From NCBI GenBank assembly GCA_964475165.1, contig CAYYVN010000019.1, positions 1 to 21,836 on the forward strand: 21,836 nucleotides of DNA, read 5' to 3'. The notes below the pieces were generated by a model. That model made no database searches. It was not told where the DNA came from and saw nothing but the letters and a program-made list of their open reading frames with translations. The position numbers and the translations under genes are program-made. Below are positions 1 through 7,869 of this stretch, piece by piece; position 1 is the stretch's first letter; every line of letters begins with the position of its first letter. Source of the stretch: CAYUHK01 sp964475165. Its GTDB lineage: Bacteria; Verrucomicrobiota; Kiritimatiellia; JAAZAB01.

Positions 1-648
1 GCGCAACAGCATGGCTTGACCCGTTTGCGCGGGCACCAGGCAGGCGCTCAATCGATGCGCTCGGCCATGGAAGTCTGCCGCCAAGAGGGGATCAAGTATT
101 TAACCCTGTATGCCTTTAGCACCGAAAACTGGCTGCGTCCCCCCGCCGAGATCAATGGGCTCATGAAGCTGCTGCGCCAGTTTTTAAGTCAGCATGAGCC
201 GGATTTACACCAGCATCAGATTCGTTTGCGGGTCATGGGGCGGCTGACTGATCTGCCGCGCACGCTTCAAGCCCTGCTGCAGCGGATCATGCGTTCCACG
301 GCTGCTTATGATGCCGGGCATCTGATTCTATGCCTGAGCTATGGCGGTCGCGCCGAAATTGTTCAGGCCGCGCAAGCCCTGGTCCGGCGGGCGTTAGCCG
401 GTGAACTGGCCGCCGCGGATATTGATGAAGCCGTCTTCAGCCGGCACTTATATCTGCCCGATGTTCCCGATCCGGATCTGATGATCCGCACCAGCGGCGA
501 GTTGCGTCTCAGTAATTTTCTGCTGTGGCAGTTATCCTATACGGAACTATATATCACCGCCACCCTGTGGCCTGATTTTCGCGAGGAAGCTTTTCGGGAG
601 GCCCTGAGGGAATACGCCCGCCGCCAGCGGCGCTATGGTAATCTATGA
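1..648 (+). CDS. uppS: Isoprenyl transferase (undecaprenyl diphosphate synthase), 5'-truncated by window edge
   Basis: This cis-prenyltransferase condenses isopentenyl diphosphate units onto farnesyl diphosphate to make the C55 carrier lipid for peptidoglycan and other envelope polymers. The frame is open from base 1 (A-Q-Q-H-G...), so the first roughly 20-30 residues, including the catalytic-Asp motif (MDGNGRWA), lie outside the window; the TTG at 16 is not a real start. Family motifs are present: RGHQAG near the start, LTLYAFSTENW (substrate/IPP region), then RTSGELRLSNFLLWQ and LWPDF near the C-terminus, which carry the conserved Arg and Ser residues of the IPP-binding site. The visible part (about 215 residues) fits the usual ~240-250. 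The stop overlaps the cdsA start as ATGA, suggesting coupled translation. The order uppS-cdsA-dxr-rseP is a common bacterial arrangement. Very confident. Confidence 0.95.
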   Translation, partial: AQQHGLTRLRGHQAGAQSMRSAMEVCRQEGIKYLTLYAFSTENWLRPPAEINGLMKLLRQFLSQHEPDLHQHQIRLRVMGRLTDLPRTLQALLQRIMRSTAAYDAGHLILCLSYGGRAEIVQAAQALVRRALAGELAAADIDEAVFSRHLYLPDVPDPDLMIRTSGELRLSNFLLWQLSYTELYITATLWPDFREEAFREALREYARRQRRYGNL

Positions 649-1526
649 GTAGTTTTCAACAGCGTTGGATGAGCGGGGTGGGCCTGGTGGCGCTGCTGCT
701 GCTGATCGCCTATGGAGCGCCAGCGGTGGTGGTCTGCGGGGTCTTGATCATTGTGGCGCTGCGGGCGCTTTTGGAATTTTACCGCCTTTTGGATCATCAG
801 GGCATTCCCAGCTTCCGCATCCTGGGAGCCGGCTTCAGCGTGGCCTTGATCAGTACCACCTGGGCTTCCTATGTGTTTCAATCGCGCTTGCTGACAGCCG
901 AGCAGGAGATGTTTGTAATGTTTGGTCTGGTGATCGCTATCCTCGTGCGCCAGTTTCCGCAGAAGAATAATGCTCAGCCTCTGGCCACCATGGCCTGCAC
1001 CTTGCTGGGCTTTCTCTATGTGCCCTTCCTCTTTAATTATTTCACCAAGTTGGTCTTCGCCTGGGATGCGCATGGCTGGCTGGGGACTATCGGCGCCACC
1101 GGGCGGTGGCTGGTGTTTTACCTCATCGCCGTGGTCAAGTGCACGGATGTGGGCGCCTTTCTCGTCGGACGCCGCTGGGGACGCCACAAGCTGATTCCGC
1201 GTCTTTCTCCAGCCAAAACCTGGGAGGGAGTCATTGGCGGAGTGGCGACTGGCTTGCTTGTTAGCTTGGTCTTTCGCTGGCTGCTGGGCAGCCAATTTGG
1301 TTATGCTCAGATGCTGGTGCGCGATGCCCTGGTGCTGGGATTGCTGCTGCCGGTGCTGGGTATTTTTGGGGATCTAACCGAATCCATGCTGAAACGCGCG
1401 GCCAAATCTAAGGATACGGGCGGATTCATCCCCGGGATGGGGGGGCTGCTCGATATATTGGATAGTCTGCTCTTTGCCGCTCCGCTGATGTTCGTGTATG
1501 CTAAATGTTTTCTGGTGATATCTTAG
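645..1526 (+). CDS. cdsA: Phosphatidate cytidylyltransferase (CDP-diglyceride synthase)
   Basis: This integral inner-membrane enzyme makes CDP-diacylglycerol from CTP and phosphatidic acid, the branch point of bacterial phospholipid synthesis. The 293-residue product is strongly hydrophobic with about seven to eight membrane segments, and the length is normal for the family. Its C-terminal third has the family signature: KCTDVGAFLVGRRWGRHKL, then SPAKTWEG, then SMLKRAAKSKDTGGFIPGMGG followed by LLDILDSL. The SxxKR....KD core, with the metal-binding Asp, is intact. The classic PGHGGxxDRxD ending reads PGMGGLLDILD here, so the His and the Arg are replaced. The ATG lies inside the uppS stop (ATGA) and no strong Shine-Dalgarno precedes it, which favours translation by coupling from uppS. 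Confidence 0.93.
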   Translation: MSSFQQRWMSGVGLVALLLLIAYGAPAVVVCGVLIIVALRALLEFYRLLDHQGIPSFRILGAGFSVALISTTWASYVFQSRLLTAEQEMFVMFGLVIAILVRQFPQKNNAQPLATMACTLLGFLYVPFLFNYFTKLVFAWDAHGWLGTIGATGRWLVFYLIAVVKCTDVGAFLVGRRWGRHKLIPRLSPAKTWEGVIGGVATGLLVSLVFRWLLGSQFGYAQMLVRDALVLGLLLPVLGIFGDLTESMLKRAAKSKDTGGFIPGMGGLLDILDSLLFAAPLMFVYAKCFLVIS

Positions 1527-1560
1527 CGCGTGGCCTAGGCGCTAAAAAGGAGAAGAGTCT

Positions 1561-2754
1561 ATGCGCCCCCAGGCGCAGCGAGAATCCAAGTCGGCCGTTA
1601 AAAAGCTGGTGATCCTCGGCAGTGCCGGATCCATTGGCGAGAGTGCCTTGCGCGTGGTCGGTGCCTTGCCGGAACGGTTTCAGGTGGTTGGTCTGGCTGT
1701 GCACCGGCGTTTTCAGCGCGCCCTGGAGCAGGCCCAGGAGTTTGGGGTGCCACAGATCGCCGTGGCTGATCCGGAAGCGGCGCGGCGCTGCGCGGCACAA
1801 GCCCCCGCCGGCCTGCGGGTGCTCTCCGGTCCGCAAGGCTTAATCGAGCTGGCCAGCCTGGAAGCCGCGCAGATGGTCTTGGTGGCGGTGGTGGGCATAG
1901 CGGGACTTAAACCTTTGCTGGCGGCCTTGGAACGCGGCACGGATGTGGCCCTGGCCACCAAGGAGGCGTTGGTGGTTGCCGGCGGCTGTATTCGGGATGC
2001 TTGCGCGCGCAGCGGCGCGCGCCTCTTGCCGGTGGATAGCGAGCATAGCGCCCTTTGGCAATGCCTGGATGGCAAGCCCGCCGGCGAGATTCGGCGCCTG
2101 ATCCTGACAGCTTCCGGCGGACCCTTTGCTCAGCAGCCCGAGATTGATTTTGAGCGCGTGACAGTGGCCGAGGCTTTACGGCATCCGCGCTGGAAGATGG
2201 GACGCAAGATTTCAGTTGATTCAGCCACCATGATGAATAAAGGTTTGGAGTTGATGGAGGCGCATTGGTTGTTTCAGGTTGGGCTGGAGCGGATTGATAT
2301 CCTCATACATCCCGAAAGCATCGTGCATGCGCTGGTGGAATTTGTCGACGGCAATATCTTGGCTCAGCTCAGTGTTTCTGATATGCGGGGAGCCATTCAG
2401 TATGCCCTGACCTATCCACAGCGCTTGGCCGGCGGCTTGCCCACCTTGGATTTGGCGGCGGTGGGCGCCTTGCATTTTGCGCGGCCGGATGAAAAAACTT
2501 TTCCGTGCCTGGCGCTGGCGCGCGCGGCCGCCCTAACCGGCGGCACCATGCCGGCAGTCTTGAATGCGGCCAATGAGGTGGCCGTGCAGGAATTTCTGGA
2601 TGGGCGCCTGGCATTTTCCGGCATCTGGCGCCTGGTAGAAAGCGTTATGCGCCAGCATCAGTCGCTGGCCGCGCCGGATCTGGACACTATTTTTGAGGCC
2701 GATACCTGGGCCAGGCAGGCGGCTGATGCCAGCCTGCGGAAACTAAGCTTATGA
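1561..2754 (+). CDS. dxr: 1-deoxy-D-xylulose 5-phosphate reductoisomerase
   Basis: This NADPH-dependent enzyme performs the second step of the MEP pathway, converting DXP to 2-C-methyl-D-erythritol 4-phosphate in the cytoplasm. The 397-residue length is typical. Visible motifs are the dinucleotide-binding GSAGSIG (residues 20-26, usually GSTGSIG or GATGSIG), ATKEALV (~132-138), the metal site VDSEH (158-162), SGGPF (185-189), the flexible-loop HPRWKMG (208-214) and VDSATMMNKGLE (219-230), which supplies substrate and metal ligands. The ATG at 1561 follows a good ribosome site (AAGGAG, about 8 nt upstream). It sits 34 nt after cdsA, and its stop overlaps the rseP start as ATGA. The organism therefore makes isoprenoids by the MEP route, in agreement with ispG downstream. 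Confidence 0.97.
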   Translation: MRPQAQRESKSAVKKLVILGSAGSIGESALRVVGALPERFQVVGLAVHRRFQRALEQAQEFGVPQIAVADPEAARRCAAQAPAGLRVLSGPQGLIELASLEAAQMVLVAVVGIAGLKPLLAALERGTDVALATKEALVVAGGCIRDACARSGARLLPVDSEHSALWQCLDGKPAGEIRRLILTASGGPFAQQPEIDFERVTVAEALRHPRWKMGRKISVDSATMMNKGLELMEAHWLFQVGLERIDILIHPESIVHALVEFVDGNILAQLSVSDMRGAIQYALTYPQRLAGGLPTLDLAAVGALHFARPDEKTFPCLALARAAALTGGTMPAVLNAANEVAVQEFLDGRLAFSGIWRLVESVMRQHQSLAAPDLDTIFEADTWARQAADASLRKLSL

Positions 2755-4151
2755 TCGCGCAAATCACATGGAATATCTTGAAGGTGGTCTTGCTCTTTGG
2801 CGTGACCATCTTCGTGCATGAACTGGGCCATTTCCTGACGGCCCGCTGGTTCGGCATGACCATCGAAGTCTTTTCCATCGGTATTGGCCCGGCCCTGTGG
2901 AAGCGTAAAATTAAGGGGGTGCTTTATAAAATCGGCTGGATCCCCTTCGGCGGTTATGTTTCCTTGCCTCAAATGGATCCGACCCTCACCGCTAATAGCG
3001 CGGCGGCGGCAGCCGAAAAAAACCCGAGCGGCGTTGCCCTGCGGCCCTTGCCGCCCTTCGTTAAAATCATCGTGGCGCTTTCCGGCGCGCTGGGCAATCT
3101 GCTCCTGGCCTTGGTGCTGGCCTGGATAATCTACCTGGTGGGCAAGCCCTCGGCGCCGTCCGAACGCCATGCCATGATCGGGTTTGTGGAAACCAACTCC
3201 GCGGCCTACGCCGCCGGGCTGCGTCTCGGCGACGAGATCCTAGCCGTCAACTCCCGCGCGGTGGCTTCTTGGACTGAGGTCTTGCAGGAAAATGCGCGTT
3301 ACGCCGAGGTGCATCTGCGCGTGCGTACGGCGGCGGGTGAGCGCGCTTTTGTGGTGCCTACCGAAAAAAGCCTGCTGGGCTTTAATATGGTTGCTGGCTT
3401 ACGCGAAATGACGCTCTGCCGGGTCATGGCCGTCGAGCCGGATTCCAGTGCCGGTATAGCCGGGGTGCGGGCCGGCGACCTGATCAGGGCCTTCAACGCC
3501 GTTCCCGTCCTGAGCATTGAGCATCTGATCGACCTCGTGGCCGGCCATTCCGACCAGGCGGCGTCGCTGCTGGTGGAGCGCGACGGCCAGCTCCAGGAAC
3601 TGATCGTGAGGCCGCGCCCGGATCCCGCGTTGGGGCGGGCGCGGATTGGCATTCGTTTCGATCCCCTGGCGGTGGATGCCGATAAGGTGGTGCATATTGC
3701 TCCGCGCCAACAACTTAAATCGCATGCGACAGCTATCCTGCGCGTGCTCTCTTCTCTGCTGACCCCGCGTGAGGCGCGCGCCACCTCGCAGGGCCTGGGA
3801 GGACCCTTTATGATCATCTTTATGTTGTTTGATATGGTGCGCCGCGGCCTGATCATCGCCCTGTGGTTCACTTGTTTTTTGAATGTTAACCTGGCGATTC
3901 TTAACCTGCTACCGATACCCATTCTGGATGGCGGGCATATCCTCTTTGCGCTGCTGGAGGCCATATTGCGTAAGCCTTTGCACCCTAAAATCATCAATGC
4001 GGTTAGCCAACTATTTGCGGCCTTGATCATCACCGCCTTTGTGCTGCTTTCCGGGCGCGATGTGCTGCGCATTAAGACGATGTTCCGCTTGATGAAACCG
4101 GCCGCCGCTCTGACCAACGCTCCGCCGGCTGCGCCGGCAGAGCCACGCTAG
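2751..4151 (+). CDS. rseP: RIP metalloprotease RseP (site-2 protease family)
   Basis: This inner-membrane zinc metalloprotease cleaves transmembrane substrates within the membrane. In E. coli it cuts anti-sigma factor RseA and remnant signal peptides; the substrate here is unknown. The 466-residue protein has the zinc-binding HELGH (23-27) in the first membrane segment, an FGGYV membrane-associated strand (~66-70), two PDZ domains (about 140-200 and 222-290, with GLRLGDEILAVNS and GVRAGDLIRAFNA), and the second catalytic motif NLLPIPILDGGH (385-396) with the Asp zinc ligand. Both catalytic motifs are intact. The start overlaps the dxr stop (ATGA). Its place between dxr and ispG is a widespread conserved order that does not by itself imply a role in isoprenoid synthesis. 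Confidence 0.96.
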   Translation: MIAQITWNILKVVLLFGVTIFVHELGHFLTARWFGMTIEVFSIGIGPALWKRKIKGVLYKIGWIPFGGYVSLPQMDPTLTANSAAAAAEKNPSGVALRPLPPFVKIIVALSGALGNLLLALVLAWIIYLVGKPSAPSERHAMIGFVETNSAAYAAGLRLGDEILAVNSRAVASWTEVLQENARYAEVHLRVRTAAGERAFVVPTEKSLLGFNMVAGLREMTLCRVMAVEPDSSAGIAGVRAGDLIRAFNAVPVLSIEHLIDLVAGHSDQAASLLVERDGQLQELIVRPRPDPALGRARIGIRFDPLAVDADKVVHIAPRQQLKSHATAILRVLSSLLTPREARATSQGLGGPFMIIFMLFDMVRRGLIIALWFTCFLNVNLAILNLLPIPILDGGHILFALLEAILRKPLHPKIINAVSQLFAALIITAFVLLSGRDVLRIKTMFRLMKPAAALTNAPPAAPAEPR

Positions 4152-4161
4152 GGAGTTTGTT

Positions 4162-5322
4162 ATGCACGCGCTCCAAGCCTCCGCGCCGCTGGCCCCGCGC
4201 CGATCCACGCGCCAGATCAATCTGGGCGCCGTGGCCATTGGCGGTGATGCACCGCTTGCGGTCCAGAGCATGACCACAACCGATACGCGCAATGTACGCT
4301 CCACCGTGACCCAGATTCGCGCGCTGGCGCGGGCGGGCTGCGAGATCATTCGTGTGGCCGTGCCGGATCGCGCGGCTGCTCTGGCCCTGCAAGATATTCG
4401 CCGGGCCATCCCTATTCCCCTGGTAGCCGATATTCATTTCGATCATCGCCTGGCCATCCTGGCCTTGCGTTCCGGCGCCGACGGTTTACGGATCAACCCT
4501 GGCAATATCGGTGCCAGCTGGAAAATCCGCGAGGTGGTGCAGGCCTGTCGCGAAAGACGCGTGCCGATCCGGATTGGCGTTAATGCCGGTTCTTTGGAAA
4601 AAAAATTACTGCAGCAATATGGTGGCGCCACGGCTCAGGCCCTGGTGGCTAGCGCCCTGGAGCATGCCCGCTTGCTGGAAGACCTTGATTACCGCGAAAT
4701 CAAGCTTTCCGTCAAGGCCGCCGATGTGGCCCGCACCGTCCAGGCCTATCGCCTGCTGGCGCAGCAGACAGATTATCCATTGCATCTCGGCCTGACCGAG
4801 GCCGGCACCTTCTTGCCTGGCAGCGTGCGTTCCGTGGCCGCCCTGGGGATTTTGCTGGCCGAGGGTATTGGCGATACCCTGCGCATTTCCCTGACTGAGC
4901 CACCTCGGCGTGAGGTGCAGGTTGGCCTGGAATTGCTGCGGGCTCTGAACTTGAGACCGGCGGGCCCGCGAGTCGTGGCCTGCCCCACTTGCGGACGCGT
5001 TCAGCTGGACGTGATGCAGCTGGCGCATGCGCTGGAAGAGGCTCTAGGTAAGCTGGCTGCTGAATTTCCAAAAGCAGTCTGGCCGAGCGTGGCCGTCATG
5101 GGCTGCATGGTCAATGGCCCCGGCGAGGCGCGTGAAGCTGATATCGCCGTGGCCGGCGGCCGCGGGCGGGCGGCGCTCTACTTGCGCGGCCGGTACGTTA
5201 AGACGGTAGCGGAGGAGGCCGTGTTGGCGGTGCTGGTGGACTATGTGCGCGATTTTTTGCGGCGGCCGACTAAAGAGAGGAGTGCAGCATGCAAATTAAA
5301 ACCACGCCCGCCCAAGCCCTGA
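4162..5322 (+). CDS. ispG: (E)-4-hydroxy-3-methylbut-2-enyl-diphosphate synthase
   Basis: This [4Fe-4S] enzyme converts MEcPP to HMBPP, the penultimate step of the MEP pathway, using electrons from ferredoxin or flavodoxin. The 386-residue product is of the short bacterial form, without the extra central domain of plant and some other IspGs. The N-terminal TIM-barrel part carries VQSMTTTDTRNV, IRVAVPD, LVADIHFD and INPGNIG. The C-terminal cluster-binding part has CPTCGR (C274, C277) and GCMVNGPGE (C315, with the conserved Glu at 322), matching the three Cys plus Glu ligand set. A good GGGAG ribosome site lies 6 nt before the ATG. Its last 34 nt overlap the next gene. Confidence 0.97.
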   Translation: MHALQASAPLAPRRSTRQINLGAVAIGGDAPLAVQSMTTTDTRNVRSTVTQIRALARAGCEIIRVAVPDRAAALALQDIRRAIPIPLVADIHFDHRLAILALRSGADGLRINPGNIGASWKIREVVQACRERRVPIRIGVNAGSLEKKLLQQYGGATAQALVASALEHARLLEDLDYREIKLSVKAADVARTVQAYRLLAQQTDYPLHLGLTEAGTFLPGSVRSVAALGILLAEGIGDTLRISLTEPPRREVQVGLELLRALNLRPAGPRVVACPTCGRVQLDVMQLAHALEEALGKLAAEFPKAVWPSVAVMGCMVNGPGEAREADIAVAGGRGRAALYLRGRYVKTVAEEAVLAVLVDYVRDFLRRPTKERSAACKLKPRPPKP

Positions 5323-5816
5323 AACGCCGCTACCCGGAACAGGTGGTGCTGGTGACCACGCGTAATGCCGGCGGTCGAGCCAATATCATGGCCGTGGGCT
5401 GGGTGACCCTAGCTGCGGATGATCCGTTGATGTTTTTGTTGGGAATTGATGATGCGGCCTACACTTATCAACTCATTCGCCAGACGCGCGAATTCGTGGT
5501 GGCCTGGCCCGGCACGGATATGGCGCCGGCCGTGCTCTATGCCGGCAGCCAGCATGGCCATCGGCTCGATAAATTGGCTCATTTGCGCCTGCCCCTGCAG
5601 GATGGGCTCAAGGTGCGCGCCCCGCTGATCAAGGAGGCCGTGGCCAATTTTGAATGTAAGCTGGTGCGCATCTATCAGCCAGGTAACTGCCCTCTGATAG
5701 TGGGCCAGGTGCTGGCGGCTCATGTCCATCGCCGGGCGGCGCGCCGGCGGCTCTACACCGTTGGCCCACACCATGCCCTGGGCGCCCTGCGGGTGCACCG
5801 TCATTTATCCGGCTAA
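5289..5816 (+). CDS. Flavin reductase-like (FMN-binding split barrel) family protein
   Basis: This is a 175-residue soluble protein of the flavin-reductase-like/flavoredoxin family, whose members bind FMN and move electrons from NAD(P)H or other donors. The fold-typical features are the N-terminal VVLVTTRNAGGRANIMAVGWVT (about residues 19-40), a PLMFLLGI strand, TREFVVAWPG, and later ANFECKLVRIYQPGNCPLIVGQV (the strand pair before the conserved VG..), ending near residue 175. The ATG at 5289 has a strong site (GAGAGGAG) about 6 nt upstream inside ispG, so it overlaps ispG by 34 nt in a different frame. The family call is fairly firm, but the substrate is not known. Being locked to ispG suggests, as inference only, that it could serve redox needs of the MEP pathway. 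Confidence 0.85.
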   Translation: MQIKTTPAQALKRRYPEQVVLVTTRNAGGRANIMAVGWVTLAADDPLMFLLGIDDAAYTYQLIRQTREFVVAWPGTDMAPAVLYAGSQHGHRLDKLAHLRLPLQDGLKVRAPLIKEAVANFECKLVRIYQPGNCPLIVGQVLAAHVHRRAARRRLYTVGPHHALGALRVHRHLSG

Positions 5817-5861
5817 TGGATACTCTGGCCAGGTGCGATCCTGGCTGGCGCCTGGAGCAAG

Positions 5862-5895
5862 GCGGCCAGTGGATGTGGTCCGCACGGCGTTTTTT
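5862..5895 (+). terminator. Possible weak intrinsic terminator after the ispG block
   Basis: A 7-bp imperfect stem, GCGGCCA (5862-5868) pairing with TGG-T-CCGC (5876-5883, one bulged T), is followed six bases later by a run of six T (5890-5895). A second small hairpin, GCCAGG/CCTGGC, lies at 5828-5845. The gap between stem and T-run is longer than ideal, so termination may be partial. It separates the isoprenoid block from the TPR/ExbB operon. Confidence 0.3.
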
Positions 5896-5898
5896 GAT

Positions 5899-5928
5899 TT
5901 GACACTTAAAACTGATCTGGGCTACCTT
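5899..5928 (+). promoter_or_regulatory. Candidate sigma-70-type promoter for the TPR/ExbB/ExbD operon
   Basis: A perfect -35 box TTGACA (5899-5904) is followed after 18 bp by TACCTT (5923-5928), a poor -10 (3 of 6 matches). A transcript starting near 5935 would have a ~50-nt leader to the ATG at 5984. It would exclude the upstream TTG/ATG at 5927/5930, which supports the start chosen for the next gene. The rest of 5817-5983 shows no coding signal. Confidence 0.33.
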
Positions 5929-5983
5929 GATGGGCATTAAGCAGGCAGTTTTTCAAGAGCTAGCCTGGGCTGATCACACCAAG

Positions 5984-6850
5984 ATGCACATAAAGCGACA
6001 AGGGATATTGCGCTGGGCGGGAACCCTGGGCTTGCTCAGCTGGATGCTGCTGGGCTGCTCGGCTTGGGCGGAAGATGTCGTCGTGATGACTTCCGGCCAG
6101 ACCTTGCGCGGTCGGGTGAAATCGGCTACGGCTGAGGCCGTTATGGTAGCGCTCTCTGACGGCAACGAAATCACCGTGCCGCGCTCCGGTATTCTGCGCA
6201 TGAGCGTCGAGCCGCCCCCCAGCGTGGTGCGCGGCATCGAAGCCTATGAAAAGGGCAATTTGAAAGAGGCCCAGCTTAATCTGAGCCGGGTCATGCTGCA
6301 ATATCAAGGGCTGGATGTGGATTGGGCTTCCAAGGGCATGATTTACTTTGGGCGTTCCAGTCTGGCGGTTGGGGATTATGCTAAGGCCCAGCAGGCTTTC
6401 GAGCTTTTCCTGGCCGGCTATCCCGAGCATCCGGCGACGGTTAATGCCCAAATCGGCCTGGCCGCGGTGCTGGTGGGTGGCCAGAAATATGCGGAGGCTT
6501 TGACGCGCTTGCGTGAGCTGGCCACCCGCTATGATAAACAGCTGAAGCCATCCCAGACCGATCTGCCCTACGCGGCTGAAATATACCTGAGCATTGGCAA
6601 GTGCCTGGAAGGCCAGTCGCAGTGGGCTGCGGCCCTGGAAGCCTATCTGCGGGTAGTGGCCCTTTATCCGGCTGAAACCTTTTATCCCGAAGCGCTTTTG
6701 CGTGGCGCCCTGATGTATAGCGCCCTGGATCAGCCGGCTAAAGCCTTGCCGCTGCTCACGGAATTAATCAACGATTATCCGGCCGCCGATTGCGCTCCCC
6801 AGGCGATCGCGGAAAGAAAACGCCTGGCGCCGGCCGTCACGGCCGATTAG
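5984..6850 (+). CDS. Exported TPR-repeat protein with N-terminal beta-rich domain
   Basis: This is a 288-residue exported protein, first gene of the ExbB/ExbD cluster. Residues 1-29 form a signal peptide (MHIKRQ basic start, hydrophobic GTLGLLSWMLLG, AWA/ED cleavage). An LLGC sequence could alternatively be a weak lipobox, making it a lipoprotein. Residues ~30-70 (VVVMTSGQTLRGRVKSAT..., ALSDGNEITVPRSGILRM) look like a small beta barrel of the kind seen in envelope proteins that bind peptides or surfaces. The remainder contains about four TPR-like helical pairs (for example SLAVGDYAKAQQAFELFLAGYP, GGQKYAEALTRLRELATRY and SQWAAALEAYLRVVALYP). The TTG at 5927 and ATG at 5930 are in frame, but ATG 5984 gives the clean signal peptide. 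Scaffolding for the ExbB/ExbD machinery is inferred from context. Confidence 0.82.
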   Translation: MHIKRQGILRWAGTLGLLSWMLLGCSAWAEDVVVMTSGQTLRGRVKSATAEAVMVALSDGNEITVPRSGILRMSVEPPPSVVRGIEAYEKGNLKEAQLNLSRVMLQYQGLDVDWASKGMIYFGRSSLAVGDYAKAQQAFELFLAGYPEHPATVNAQIGLAAVLVGGQKYAEALTRLRELATRYDKQLKPSQTDLPYAAEIYLSIGKCLEGQSQWAAALEAYLRVVALYPAETFYPEALLRGALMYSALDQPAKALPLLTELINDYPAADCAPQAIAERKRLAPAVTAD

Positions 6851-6918
6851 TCGGCCTTGGCATAAACATTCAACCAATATTGAGATGCTAGATGCGGTGA
6901 AATGAAGGAGAATAAAAC

Positions 6919-7863
6919 ATGAAAAAGCGGTTATCCAGATTGCTGATCATTTTGGTGAGCGGCGTATGCCTGGGCTGGGGCTTGACCTTTGTTTCTTCCG
7001 GCTGGGCTCAGGCCAGCGACATGCGCGCCGGGGCCCAGGACTTAACGGGTTTATCATATAAGGAAGGCGGGCCGCCGTCTACTTTTCTGGATTATTGGTC
7101 GCAGGGCGGCCCCACGATGTGGCCTTTGCTGGCCGCCTTGATCTGGACCACCGCCGTGGCCCTGGAATTGATCATTAAACTGCGCCTTAAATATTTTTGC
7201 CCGCCGGATGTGGTCAGCAATCTACACCAAAGCCTGCAGGTGAAAGATTATCAAAAAGCCTGGCGCCAGGCCATGGAGACCCCCAGTCCCCTGAGCACCA
7301 TCTTCAGCAAGGCCATTGAGAAATTGCCCTTGGGCAAGGAGGCGGTTGAGCTGGCGGCGGCTGAGGCGGCGGCGGATGTCAACAGCATTTACCGCAATAA
7401 AAACTCCTATATCTCTTTGAATGCCGCCATCACGCCGCTGATGGGGCTTTTTGGCACGATCTCGGGTATGGTGGGCGCTTTCAACTCCATGGCTTATGCG
7501 GGCGCCGTGGGCGATCCCACCAAACTGGCCGGAGATATCGGGGAAGCGCTGATCACCACCTATGCCGGGTTGGTGATCGCCATTCCGGCTTTCGTTTTAT
7601 TCTACGTGCTGGGCAACCGTCTGCGCCAGATGTTGGCCACAACCCAGGGTGTGATGAATGACCTTTTCGATCTGGTGGATTTCAATGCTCTGCCAGAGGT
7701 GGTCGTAACCAGCTCCATGAAAGCTGAACTGCAAGCCGGCAGCGCTCCGGCGGCGGCGCCGGCGCCGGCCAAGCCGGCCGCCGAATGCCCGCAATGCAAA
7801 GCGGCGATCAGCGTGGGCATGAAAGCCTGCCCGCAATGTGGCGCGGAGATCGAATGGGAGTAA
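6919..7863 (+). CDS. MotA/TolQ/ExbB proton channel family protein with C-terminal zinc ribbon
   Basis: This 314-residue inner-membrane protein is of the family that forms the pentameric stator of PMF-driven machines (ExbB-ExbD-TonB, TolQ-TolR-TolA, MotA-MotB). It has an N-terminal signal-like hydrophobic segment (about 8-30), TM1 (~66-86, PTMWPLLAALIWTTAVALEL), a cytoplasmic loop, then TM2 (~168-190, ITPLMGLFGTISGMVGAF) and TM3 (~211-232, ITTYAGLVIAIPAF). The conserved Thr residues of TM2 (T180) and TM3 (T213/T214) are present. Unusually, an Ala/Pro-rich linker (273-288) leads to a CxxC...CxxC zinc ribbon (C290, C293, C304, C307) at the cytoplasmic C-terminus. A strong AAGGAG site precedes the ATG. 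Related members often carry a periplasmic N-terminal extension, as here. The family is certain; the substrate is not. Confidence 0.93.
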   Translation: MKKRLSRLLIILVSGVCLGWGLTFVSSGWAQASDMRAGAQDLTGLSYKEGGPPSTFLDYWSQGGPTMWPLLAALIWTTAVALELIIKLRLKYFCPPDVVSNLHQSLQVKDYQKAWRQAMETPSPLSTIFSKAIEKLPLGKEAVELAAAEAAADVNSIYRNKNSYISLNAAITPLMGLFGTISGMVGAFNSMAYAGAVGDPTKLAGDIGEALITTYAGLVIAIPAFVLFYVLGNRLRQMLATTQGVMNDLFDLVDFNALPEVVVTSSMKAELQAGSAPAAAPAPAKPAAECPQCKAAISVGMKACPQCGAEIEWE

Positions 7864-7869
7864 GCGGCG

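Noticed and set aside
633..1295. Minus-strand 220-codon frame antisense to cdsA
   Set aside because: It is His/Gln-rich with no motif; cdsA on the other strand has its full signature.
3299..4117. Minus-strand 272-codon frame antisense to rseP
   Set aside because: Composition is Arg/Ser-rich with no family motif; it is an antisense shadow of a gene with all RseP motifs.
5927..5983. Earlier TTG/ATG start for the TPR protein
   Set aside because: The 19 extra residues would hide the signal peptide, and the likely promoter -10 overlaps these codons.
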